The notes beneath the pieces are model-generated. The model was given only the letters and a program-made list of their open reading frames with translations, was not told where the DNA came from and ran no database searches. From an uncultured Ruminococcus sp. (GTDB lineage Bacteria; Bacillota; Clostridia; Oscillospirales; Ruminococcaceae): a stretch of 64,000 bases of DNA. The stretch is taken from positions 62,001-126,000 of the forward strand of contig CANQVA010000004.1 of assembly GCA_947627175.1 (NCBI GenBank), written 5' to 3'. The first letter of the stretch is position 1. Every line of letters begins with the position of its first letter. This document shows, piece by piece, positions 51,896 through 59,592 of this stretch. Made by a program: the position numbers and the translations under genes.

Positions 51896-53311
51896 TTATT
51901 CCTTTCCTGAAAGTTTTTTTAAAATCATACGTGCTATTTTATAAGCATCGCCACAACCGAGAGTAATTACAAGGTCGCCCTCACTTGCATTTTCACAGAC
52001 ATAATCACAGACTTGACTGAAATTAAAATATTTTCTTTCGTCTGTCCATTCTTCCTCCTCATTCTGCGGAAACCATATACATTCCGGAATTTTTTCAGCA
52101 AGATGACGTGTGAATATTCCGAAAGTGTTTTTTTCACGGCTTCCGAAAATATCCGTCAGTACAGTTTTGTCGGGAATTTGCAGAACTCTTGCGAAATCGT
52201 CAAGCAGAATTTTTGTGCGTGAAAAAGTGAACGGTTGAAAAATTGCCCATACTTTATTGAATCCCATATTCATAGCGGAAGTGAGTGTTGCCTCAAGTTC
52301 AGCAGGGTGGTGGGCGTAGTCATCAACAACTGTTATGCCTTTTTCATAACCGAGTTTTTCAAAACGTCTTTTTGCTCCTCTGAAATCTTCAAGTCCTTTT
52401 TTGCAATATTCCATTGATATTCCGAGTTCGTTTACAACTGCCACAGATGCGAGGGCGTTAAGAATATTGTGGTTTCCTGCAACGTGAAGTGTTATAGTAA
52501 TTACAGATTCGCCGTTGTGGTATACGTCAAATTGTGTTTCCATGCCTGAAATATGTCTGATGTTTTCGGCATACCAGTTGTTTTTATCTGAAAGTCCGAA
52601 AGTAATGATTTTTTTGTCAAGTCCTTCAACAGCTGTCATTGTGTTTTTGTCGTCGCCGTTTACTATCATGATTCTTGAAGTCTTTTCCGCAAATTTACGG
52701 AAAGAAGCAATGACATTTTCAAGGGTACCGAAATAGTCAAGGTGGTCTGCGTCTACATTAAGAATAACAGAGATGTCGGGAGCGAGTTTAAGGAAATGAT
52801 CTTCAAATTCACATGATTCACATACAAGAATATCGCTTTTTCCGGCAATTCCACTGCCGTTTATGCAAGGGAGTTTTCCGCCGATATATGCGGACAAGTC
52901 AACCCCGGCGGTGTAAAGAATCTGAGTAATCATTGAAGTAGCAGTAGTTTTTCCGTGAGTTCCCGAAACGCATACAGCATTGTTGTACCAGTTTGTAACA
53001 ATGCCGAGGAGTTCAGCCCTCTCCAAAACGGGCACACCGCTTTTTCTTGCTGCCATTAGTTCGGGATTATTCTCCATAATGGCGGCGGTGTGTACTATAA
53101 GGTCAGCACCGTCAATATTTTCGGCTCTCTGTCCGATAAATACTTCAATTCCCATTTTTCTTACAGCGTCAAGAGTTTCTGTTTCGTTGTTGTCAGAACC
53201 TGTAAGAAAATATCCTTGCGAATGGAGAATCTGTGCAAGGGGATACATTCCTGAACCGCCTATGCCTATGAAGTGAATATGTTTTTTGCCTTTTAAAATG
53301 TTTATATCCAA
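51896..53311 (-). CDS. murC: UDP-N-acetylmuramate--L-alanine ligase
   Basis: A 471-residue Mur ligase that adds the first L-Ala to UDP-MurNAc. HFIGIGGSGMYPLAQILHSQ binds the nucleotide sugar, VSGTHGKTTATSMITQIL is the ATP loop, and VDDYAHHPAELEATLTSAM and FQPFTFSRTKIL are conserved late motifs. It begins with TTG 53311, six bases after AAAGGTGA. It appears to head a leftward unit murC-lexA-zapA-U32-dut, back to back with spoVG. Confidence 0.95.
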   Translation of the reverse strand: MDINILKGKKHIHFIGIGGSGMYPLAQILHSQGYFLTGSDNNETETLDAVRKMGIEVFIGQRAENIDGADLIVHTAAIMENNPELMAARKSGVPVLERAELLGIVTNWYNNAVCVSGTHGKTTATSMITQILYTAGVDLSAYIGGKLPCINGSGIAGKSDILVCESCEFEDHFLKLAPDISVILNVDADHLDYFGTLENVIASFRKFAEKTSRIMIVNGDDKNTMTAVEGLDKKIITFGLSDKNNWYAENIRHISGMETQFDVYHNGESVITITLHVAGNHNILNALASVAVVNELGISMEYCKKGLEDFRGAKRRFEKLGYEKGITVVDDYAHHPAELEATLTSAMNMGFNKVWAIFQPFTFSRTKILLDDFARVLQIPDKTVLTDIFGSREKNTFGIFTRHLAEKIPECIWFPQNEEEEWTDERKYFNFSQVCDYVCENASEGDLVITLGCGDAYKIARMILKKLSGKE

Positions 53312-53357
53312 AATCTATCACCTTTCATAAATTTTTTTGCTTTAGTTTAAAAATCAC

Positions 53358-53386
53358 TTGATTTTTTATTCATTATAAGTTATAAT
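53358..53386 (+). promoter_or_regulatory. Promoter of spoVG
   Basis: TTGATT (53358-53363), 17 bases, TATAAT (53381-53386). A leftward TATAAT (plus strand 53372-53377) lies inside the spacer and may serve murC. Confidence 0.7.
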
Positions 53387-53392
53387 ATATTA

Positions 53393-53437
53393 GGAACTGT
53401 TGCTGTCTATATTTAACAGCTTTGGTTCTATTGAACC
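53393..53437 (+). other. spoVG leader with alternative hairpins
   Basis: GAAC (53394-53397) and GCTGT (53402-53406) can pair with GTTC (53425-53428) and ACAGC (53416-53420). The same GTTC can instead pair with GAAC (53433-53436) in GGTTC-TATT-GAACC. The two folds exclude each other. Confidence 0.4.
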
Positions 53438-53463
53438 CTATTAAAGTAAGGAGGTTAATCAAA

Positions 53464-53775
53464 ATGGAAATTACAGACGTAAAAATAAGAAAGCTAATGT
53501 CCGAAGGCAGACTTAGAGCTGTAGTGTCAATAACTGTTGATGATATGTTTGCAGTTCATGACATAAAGGTTGTTCAGGGCGATGAGCGTCTGTTCGTCGC
53601 AATGCCGAGCAGAAAAGATGAAAACGGTATTTTTCGTGATATTGTTCACCCGATTTCGCCGGCAGCAAGAAAGCTGTTCGAGGAAAATATCCTTGAGGCT
53701 TATGAAAAACAACTTGCTATGACTGAAGCCGAAAAAGAAACTGTTTCGGAAGAAACTGAAACGGAAGCAGAATAA
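53464..53775 (+). CDS. spoVG: SpoVG family regulator
   Basis: A 103-residue nucleic-acid-binding protein: MEITDVKIRKLMSEGRLRAV, VDDMFAVHDIKVVQGDERLF, FVAMPSRKDENGIFRDIVHP and SPAARKLFEENILEAYE are the SpoVG hallmarks. It controls cell division, virulence or sporulation genes in different Firmicutes and binds DNA or RNA. The last 15 residues are acidic. ATG 53464 follows AAGGAGG; the frame is open further upstream (53422) but without support. Strong promoter and terminator flank it. Confidence 0.95.
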   Translation: MEITDVKIRKLMSEGRLRAVVSITVDDMFAVHDIKVVQGDERLFVAMPSRKDENGIFRDIVHPISPAARKLFEENILEAYEKQLAMTEAEKETVSEETETEAE

Positions 53776-53783
53776 TTTTCTGC

Positions 53784-53811
53784 CGCCTGCCCTAAACGGC
53801 AGGCGTTTTTT
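53784..53811. terminator. Terminator between spoVG and the nudix gene
   Basis: CGCCTGCC (53784-53791) pairs with GGCAGGCG (53798-53805), followed by six T; the GC-rich stem serves spoVG and probably the convergent nudix gene. Confidence 0.92.
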
Positions 53812-53812
53812 A

Positions 53813-54349
53813 TTATATTCCGAGAATCCTTGACGCTTTCAATACAGCTATCTGTGTTTTTGCATCTTTTATTTTTCCGTCCATAACAAGATTAACAGCA
53901 TCGGAAAGCGGTATTTTCTCAACATCAAGAAATTCATCTGAATCAAGACATTGTTTCTTAAATGCAAGACCCCGTGCAAGATAAACATGAATTACTTCGG
54001 TATTATATGCCGGAGTAGGATAAATTTCTCCGAGATAAATATATTCCGTGCAGGTACAGCCTGTTTCTTCAAGAAGTTCACGTTTTCCGCATTCGCTGTG
54101 ACTTTCGCCCTTTTCGAGTTTTCCGGCAGGAATTTCCGTTGTTACCTCTTTGAATGGGTATCTGAATTGTTTCACCATGAAAATTTCATTTTTTTCAGTG
54201 ACGGGAATTACACATACACCGCCCGAGTGAAGAATTACATCTCTTATAGCATTTTCACCGTTTTCAAGTTCGGCTGAATCGTGAGTTACCGTAAAAATTT
54301 TTCCCTCATATACGGTATCACTTGAAATAGTTTTTTCCTGTAAGTGCAT
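53813..54349 (-). CDS. Nudix ADP-ribose pyrophosphatase family
   Basis: About 178 residues. The Nudix box GKLEKGESHSECGKRELLEE plus TGC matches Gx5Ex7REUxEExGU exactly. FMVKQFRYPFKEVTTEIPAG and the EIYPTPAYNTEVIHVYLARG segment are typical of ADP-ribose hydrolases, which recycle ADP-ribose to AMP and ribose 5-phosphate. I choose ATG 54349, nine bases after AGGAGG; an ATG at 54370 overlaps that site. It follows the yfhO stop by four bases. Confidence 0.9.
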   Translation of the reverse strand: MHLQEKTISSDTVYEGKIFTVTHDSAELENGENAIRDVILHSGGVCVIPVTEKNEIFMVKQFRYPFKEVTTEIPAGKLEKGESHSECGKRELLEETGCTCTEYIYLGEIYPTPAYNTEVIHVYLARGLAFKKQCLDSDEFLDVEKIPLSDAVNLVMDGKIKDAKTQIAVLKASRILGI

Positions 54350-54353
54350 ATTA

Positions 54354-56804
54354 TTATACCTCCTGTTCATTTTTTATTTCGAGTATGTAACAATAATGGT
54401 TATGTGCTTTTATTGTGTGACATGAATTGTAATCATAGAAATGCGATATATTATAGTAGTCATTTTTACGGCGGAATTTATGGCAGATAACCATATATAT
54501 CAAAAGCATTGCAATGCCCGAAAATGTTATAATCATGCCGGCAGTAAGACCGGGAGTACGATAGCGGAAAATTATTTTATTCTTTCCTGCATCTGCTTTT
54601 ACTGCCATAAATCCGTATGAAACTTTTTCAACATCGACAGGTTTGCCGTTTACTTCGGCAGACCAGCCCGAACTGTACGGAACACTATAAAATACAAGTG
54701 ACGGCTTTTCAAGAGTTATTTCGGATTCAAATCCCTTTGAATCATACCTGAAAGCAGAAGACTGTTTTTCTTGTTTTTCCCTGCATATTTCTTCATAGTC
54801 TAATTTTGTCATTGAAGAAATATCCGATATATTATCTTTTTCAAGTATATCACCGTATTTTTCGGCTTGTTTGTCACTTAGTACAATAGAACGGATTAGA
54901 GATTTTTCACGGATTACAGCAGATTGGCTTTCAAGTTCTTTTTCAGTGAAAAATGTATCAAAAGCCATACCCATAGGGATATATAACTTATTTTCATATA
55001 TATCAAAGTATCTGTTTTTTCCTATATACTCAAATCCCGGAAGTTCTGACGGTATGTCGGGCTTTTCCTTATCTCCTGTTTCTTTACGCTGATAATAATA
55101 TTTTACGGAGAAAAGCCCTCTGAGGGTATAATGTGTCGTATCAGGACGTGAGGCAACATCTCTCTGTATATTGACATTAGGGTAAAAATTCATTATTGAA
55201 CTTTCAACTACGCTCTGAAATGCCCTCATTGACGGTAGTCCCCACAACATGGGGTAGTTGTCATAATTTTCCGAAATGTCCACCCTGAAGAAATTATCTT
55301 CTGAAACACTTTCATACACGCTGTCTTTTCCGTTTATTGCGGAATTGATATATTCCTTAGCGGAATATGGACTGTTTGCACCATATATTACACCTGTAAG
55401 TACACATATTATAGATGCTCCGGCAGTACATAGCGGTAATATTTTTTCATACCTAAAGTCTATTTTTTTTCGTTTGAAAATATACTGTGACAATATGAGA
55501 AATCCGACGGCAACACCGAGTGTAATCCAAAAATAAAATATATCTCTTGGAAGTTCACCGAAAACAACTTTGCCGTCTTTTTTGTCGGGCAGAACTGAAA
55601 TTATACCAAAAGCAACAAGCATACAAGCACATATTTTAATTGCGTATGAAACATCTGCTTCTTCATCGTCAAGAGTTTGTGCGGTCATCATGGCGAAAAT
55701 CAGTATAGGCATATAATACCACCTTGCATAATATGAGGCATTGAAAGTATAGAATGCACTGTTTAATATAGGTATAAATGCACAGATTATGCATACAAGT
55801 GATAGCTTTACAGCCCAGTGTTTTTTCTTTGTACGCATGAACGTTATAACGCCAACCATTGAAAATAACGGCAGGTATCCGCCAATTGATGACCATTTCC
55901 CGTAGTCCGAATTAAAAAGATTAGGACGTGCAGGAACGTCAACAGGCATGAAGAAAGATTGTATAATTCTTGCTATGCGTGTTTTGTCGCTGTAAAATAT
56001 AATTGACTGCCCATAAAGCCGTTCATTCACACGATAGTTTCCGATAATTGAAATAGCAGTAGGTAGGAGTATGACACAAGCAATCATAGTGCCGAGAATT
56101 GCTTCAAGCAAAAGAAGAAAGAATTTTTTCCATGATGTGTGAAAATCGGGGCATTTCATGCGGAGTAAATAGTATATCACAAGAAATACAACCTGTCCGG
56201 TAAAGAAATAATAGTTTATAAAAGCCATGAGTGATACCGAAAGAGCAAATACGCCTTTTCGGTTATTGTTTATGTTTTCTTCCATAGCTATAAGCATAAG
56301 AGGGAAAAAAGCTGTAACGTCCTGAAAGTGATTGAAGAATATGTTATATACCTGAAAGCCCGAAAACGCATACATTAAAGCACCAGCAAGAGAAGCGTTT
56401 TTACCTCTTACAAATCGTCGTATGTATGCATATGCAGTCAGCGATGCAAAACCGTGTTTAAGTGCAAGCAGAAACGGCATTGAAAACGTTACAAAAGAGC
56501 GTGGGACAATTGTGGAAAGCCAGAAAAACGGACTGCCTATAAGATAGAATGAATATGAATTCATAAGGTCTGAGCCAAGGTCTGTAAACCAGTTCCAGCC
56601 GAATTGACCATTTCGCACGGCATCGTTCGCAAGATTATAAAAAGGAATCTGTTGTGCGTTGAAATCGCCATAATATATGAAATATCCGCCGTCAGCAATC
56701 ATAACGGGAATAATTGAAACAAGCAGACAGAAAAAACCCATAAGAAACGCTGTCATATATTTTTCTTTTGTTTCGTTCGGAAATACGTTTATCCGCCATG
56801 ACAT
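54354..56804 (-). CDS. YfhO family membrane protein
   Basis: An 816-residue protein with about twelve to fourteen helices and a large extracytoplasmic part near the end. YFIYYGDFNAQQIPFYNLAN, GWNWFTDLGSDLMNSYSFYL and SLAGALMYAFSGFQVYNIFF are the conserved N-terminal loop motifs of YfhO; SYGFMAVKADAGKNKIIF and YRTPGLTAGMIITFSGI close it. The fold is glycosyltransferase C-like; a B. subtilis relative glycosylates lipoteichoic acid using an undecaprenyl-linked sugar. Which polymer is modified here is unknown. It is transcribed with the nudix gene. Confidence 0.87.
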   Translation of the reverse strand: MSWRINVFPNETKEKYMTAFLMGFFCLLVSIIPVMIADGGYFIYYGDFNAQQIPFYNLANDAVRNGQFGWNWFTDLGSDLMNSYSFYLIGSPFFWLSTIVPRSFVTFSMPFLLALKHGFASLTAYAYIRRFVRGKNASLAGALMYAFSGFQVYNIFFNHFQDVTAFFPLMLIAMEENINNNRKGVFALSVSLMAFINYYFFTGQVVFLVIYYLLRMKCPDFHTSWKKFFLLLLEAILGTMIACVILLPTAISIIGNYRVNERLYGQSIIFYSDKTRIARIIQSFFMPVDVPARPNLFNSDYGKWSSIGGYLPLFSMVGVITFMRTKKKHWAVKLSLVCIICAFIPILNSAFYTFNASYYARWYYMPILIFAMMTAQTLDDEEADVSYAIKICACMLVAFGIISVLPDKKDGKVVFGELPRDIFYFWITLGVAVGFLILSQYIFKRKKIDFRYEKILPLCTAGASIICVLTGVIYGANSPYSAKEYINSAINGKDSVYESVSEDNFFRVDISENYDNYPMLWGLPSMRAFQSVVESSIMNFYPNVNIQRDVASRPDTTHYTLRGLFSVKYYYQRKETGDKEKPDIPSELPGFEYIGKNRYFDIYENKLYIPMGMAFDTFFTEKELESQSAVIREKSLIRSIVLSDKQAEKYGDILEKDNISDISSMTKLDYEEICREKQEKQSSAFRYDSKGFESEITLEKPSLVFYSVPYSSGWSAEVNGKPVDVEKVSYGFMAVKADAGKNKIIFRYRTPGLTAGMIITFSGIAMLLIYMVICHKFRRKNDYYNISHFYDYNSCHTIKAHNHYCYILEIKNEQEV

Positions 56805-56930
56805 TTTTTACACTGCCTCCAATACCGAAAATATAACAATTTTATTATAACACATTTTCCGTAAAAATAAAAGTACTTTTTTGAAAAAAATAATTCACAA
56901 TAAATAAATTTCAAAAAATATAAAAATAAT

Positions 56931-56960
56931 GTGGCAATTCAGAGAATTTTGTGGTATAAT
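56931..56960 (+). promoter_or_regulatory. Promoter of the desulfurase-thiI operon
   Basis: GTGGCA (56931-56936), 18 bases, TATAAT (56955-56960), with an upstream TG. The -35 match is weak. Confidence 0.55.
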
Positions 56961-57000
56961 TGATGTTATACGTCAAATATGATATGAAAGGTATGAGAGA

Positions 57001-58131
57001 ATGTCGGTTTATCTTGATAACGCCGCAACTACAAAGCCGTGTGCCGAAGCAGTTAAAGCGATTCTTGAAACTGTAACGGAAAATTTCGGGAATCCGTCCT
57101 CACTTCACAGGGCAGGTCTTAATGCACAGCTTGCTGTTGACAAGGCAAGGAAAATTATAGCTGATTCAATAGGTGCTGACAACGGGGAGATATATTTTAC
57201 TTCGGGTGCGACTGAAAGCAATAACCTTGCACTGCGTGGTATTGTTTCGGCTTATGGAAAGAGAAAAAAGAAAATAATTATTTCATCAGTTGAGCACGCA
57301 TCAGTTGAAGAAACGGCTTCCGCCCTTGAAAAACAGGGTTTTGAAGTGGTGAGGGTAAGTCCACGTGATGACGGTCAGTTTTATGCGGATGACTTTGCAG
57401 GTGTATGTGATAATGATACTTGTATAATAAGTATGATGTTTGTCAATAATGAAACAGGTCATATTCTTCCGGTCGGAGAAACTTTTAAAAAAGTGAAAAG
57501 GCGATTTCCTGAAATAATAACGCACTGCGACTGTGTTCAGGGTTATATGAAAATTCCTATACGTGTAAATAATCTTTGTGCGGACATGATGTCTTTAAGC
57601 GGACACAAAGTCCATGCAGTAAAGGGCGTTGGCGTACTCTACATTAAAAAGGGAGTGCGTTTGATTCCGATAATTACAGGCGGACATCAGGAAAAGGGAG
57701 TACGTTCGGGAACTGAAAGTGTTCCGTTGATTGTGTCATTCGGTTCAGCCGTAGAAAAGTATTCTCCTACTGTTTCTGAACGTTTTGAGAAAGTTTCTTC
57801 ACTCAAAAAATATTTGCTTGAAAGACTTGCGGAAATTGACGGCGTTATAGTAAATTCACCTGAAAATGCATCTCCGTATATAGTGAACATTTCAGCGTGC
57901 GGAAAGCGTTCTGAAATAATGCTTCATTTTCTTGAACAGAAAGAAATATATGTTTCAAGCGGTTCTGCCTGTTCAAAGGGACAGAAAAGCGGAGTGCTTG
58001 AACAGTTTGGAATCAAAGGAAAAAATGCAGACAGTGCTGTAAGGGTCAGTATGACTTCCGAAACGACTGAAAAGGAACTTGATGCTTTTGCGGATGCTCT
58101 CCGTGAGGGTATTGAAAAAATAAGAGGCTGA
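57001..58131 (+). CDS. Cysteine desulfurase, paired with ThiI
   Basis: A 376-residue PLP enzyme that takes sulfur from cysteine as a persulfide. SVYLDNAATTKPCAEAVKAI opens it; EHASVEETA, VNNETGHILPV, and SLSGHKVHAVKGVGVLYIKK (with the PLP Lys) are family motifs; the active Cys is in VSSGSACSKGQ. The group is the short-loop IscS/NifS type. With thiI 18 bases downstream, sulfur transfer to tRNA 4-thiouridine and thiamine is the likely use, as for the dedicated desulfurase of Bacillus. Confidence 0.94.
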   Translation: MSVYLDNAATTKPCAEAVKAILETVTENFGNPSSLHRAGLNAQLAVDKARKIIADSIGADNGEIYFTSGATESNNLALRGIVSAYGKRKKKIIISSVEHASVEETASALEKQGFEVVRVSPRDDGQFYADDFAGVCDNDTCIISMMFVNNETGHILPVGETFKKVKRRFPEIITHCDCVQGYMKIPIRVNNLCADMMSLSGHKVHAVKGVGVLYIKKGVRLIPIITGGHQEKGVRSGTESVPLIVSFGSAVEKYSPTVSERFEKVSSLKKYLLERLAEIDGVIVNSPENASPYIVNISACGKRSEIMLHFLEQKEIYVSSGSACSKGQKSGVLEQFGIKGKNADSAVRVSMTSETTEKELDAFADALREGIEKIRG

Positions 58132-58149
58132 CAGGAAAGGAAAATTATT

Positions 58150-59328
58150 ATGAAAGAAATTGTACTTGCAAAATATGGCGAAATAGTTCTCAAAGGACTT
58201 AACAAAAGGTCTTTCGAGGATATGCTCACGAAAAATATAAAACGCAGACTGAAAAGTCTTGGACGTTTTGAACTTTTTTTCGCACAATCTACTACATATA
58301 TTACTCCTCTTGACGATGATATTGAACTGAGTGAAGTTGTTGACCGTGTGGGAAAAATTTTCGGTATAGCGGCACTTTGCCGTGCGTGTGTGTGTGAAAA
58401 AGATTTCAGCGATATAACCGAAAAAAGTATAGACTATTTGAAAGATGTTTTAAGCAGTGTTGAAACATTCAAGGTAAATGCAAAGCGTGCAGACAAAGCT
58501 TTTCCTATGAAATCCCCCGAAATTTGTGCGGAACTTGGCGGAATACTTCTTGAAAAATTTCCTAATCTTAAAGTAGATGTTAAAAATCCGCAAATTACAG
58601 TTACTGTTGAAATACGTGACACAAATGCATATATTCATGCGGAAAATATAAAGGGAGCAGGCGGTCTGCCTGTAGGTAGCAGCGGAAAGGCGATGCTGTT
58701 GCTTTCCGGAGGAATAGACAGTCCCGTTGCAGGCTATATGATGGCAAAAAGGGGCGTTAATATTACGGCAATACATTATGTAAGTCCGCCTTATACTTCC
58801 GACAGGGCTTTACTCAAAGTCGAACAGCTTTGTGAAAAACTGACTGACTACTGCGGAGGAATTGCCTTCTATTGTGTACCATTCACAGAAATTCAGGAGG
58901 CTATAAAGGACAATTGTCCCGAAGAATATTTTACTATTATAATGCGTCGCCTTATGATGGAAATTGCACAGAGGATTGCTGAAAAGGATAATTGCCTCGC
59001 CCTTATTACAGGTGAGAGCGTCGGACAGGTAGCAAGTCAGACAATGGCGGCTATTTCATGCACAGATGCAGTTTGCAGAATACCCGTATTCCGTCCGCTT
59101 ATTGGAATGGATAAAACAGAAATTATTGAAATTGCACGCAAGATAGATACTTTTGAAACTTCTGTACTTCCGTATGAAGATTGCTGTACTGTTTTCACTC
59201 CCCGTCACCCTAAAGTAAGACCTTCTCTTGAAGATGTTGAAAAGGCACAGGGAAAATTTGATTTTGAACCGCTTATTCAGAAAGCAGTTGAAAATACAGA
59301 GATGAAAACTTTCAGTTATACAAAATAA
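58150..59328 (+). CDS. thiI: tRNA 4-thiouridine synthetase ThiI
   Basis: A 392-residue enzyme. An N-terminal ferredoxin-like and THUMP part (about 1-165) is followed by the PP-loop ATPase LLLSGGIDSPVAGYMMAKRG, which adenylates U8 of tRNA. ISCTDAVCRIPVFRPLIGMD and YEDCCTVFTPRHPKVRP are the late conserved motifs. There is no C-terminal rhodanese domain, as usual in Firmicutes, so the persulfide Cys comes from the adjoining desulfurase. It ends the operon. Confidence 0.95.
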   Translation: MKEIVLAKYGEIVLKGLNKRSFEDMLTKNIKRRLKSLGRFELFFAQSTTYITPLDDDIELSEVVDRVGKIFGIAALCRACVCEKDFSDITEKSIDYLKDVLSSVETFKVNAKRADKAFPMKSPEICAELGGILLEKFPNLKVDVKNPQITVTVEIRDTNAYIHAENIKGAGGLPVGSSGKAMLLLSGGIDSPVAGYMMAKRGVNITAIHYVSPPYTSDRALLKVEQLCEKLTDYCGGIAFYCVPFTEIQEAIKDNCPEEYFTIIMRRLMMEIAQRIAEKDNCLALITGESVGQVASQTMAAISCTDAVCRIPVFRPLIGMDKTEIIEIARKIDTFETSVLPYEDCCTVFTPRHPKVRPSLEDVEKAQGKFDFEPLIQKAVENTEMKTFSYTK

Positions 59329-59401
59329 AAAGATTTTATTTACTTTTTTGTGAAAAATAGCCGTAAAATCAGTGTTGACAATGTGACTGTGATTTAAAGC
59401 T

Positions 59402-59473
59402 ATGTGTGAAAATTGTGATAATAAATCAATTTATTCAGACGGCTTTTGTCTAATGTGCATAAAAAATATATAG
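59402..59473 (+). CDS. Possible 23-residue zinc-knuckle peptide or gene remnant
   Basis: An ATG-to-TAG frame in the 264-base gap after thiI encodes MCENCDNKSIYSDGFCLMCI plus three residues, with two CxxC pairs ten residues apart (Cys 2, 5, 16 and 19). There is no good ribosome site, and the TTGACA at 59375 has no matching -10. Either a micropeptide or the relic of a zinc-ribbon gene. The rest of the gap shows only the promoter at 59521. Confidence 0.25.
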   Translation: MCENCDNKSIYSDGFCLMCIKNI

Positions 59474-59520
59474 TGAAATTATTCTGAATGGTTATTGTTC
59501 TGAATGTTATGCCATTAGCC

Positions 59521-59550
59521 TTGACAAGCCGGTTGAATTTGCTGTAAAAT
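59521..59550 (+). promoter_or_regulatory. Promoter of the sortase operon
   Basis: TTGACA (59521-59526), 18 bases, TAAAAT (59545-59550), with GGTGAAGGAG before ATG 59593. Confidence 0.7.
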
Positions 59551-59592
59551 ATAATAAACATGATTTATTATCGGTGAAGGAGATTCAGTCTG

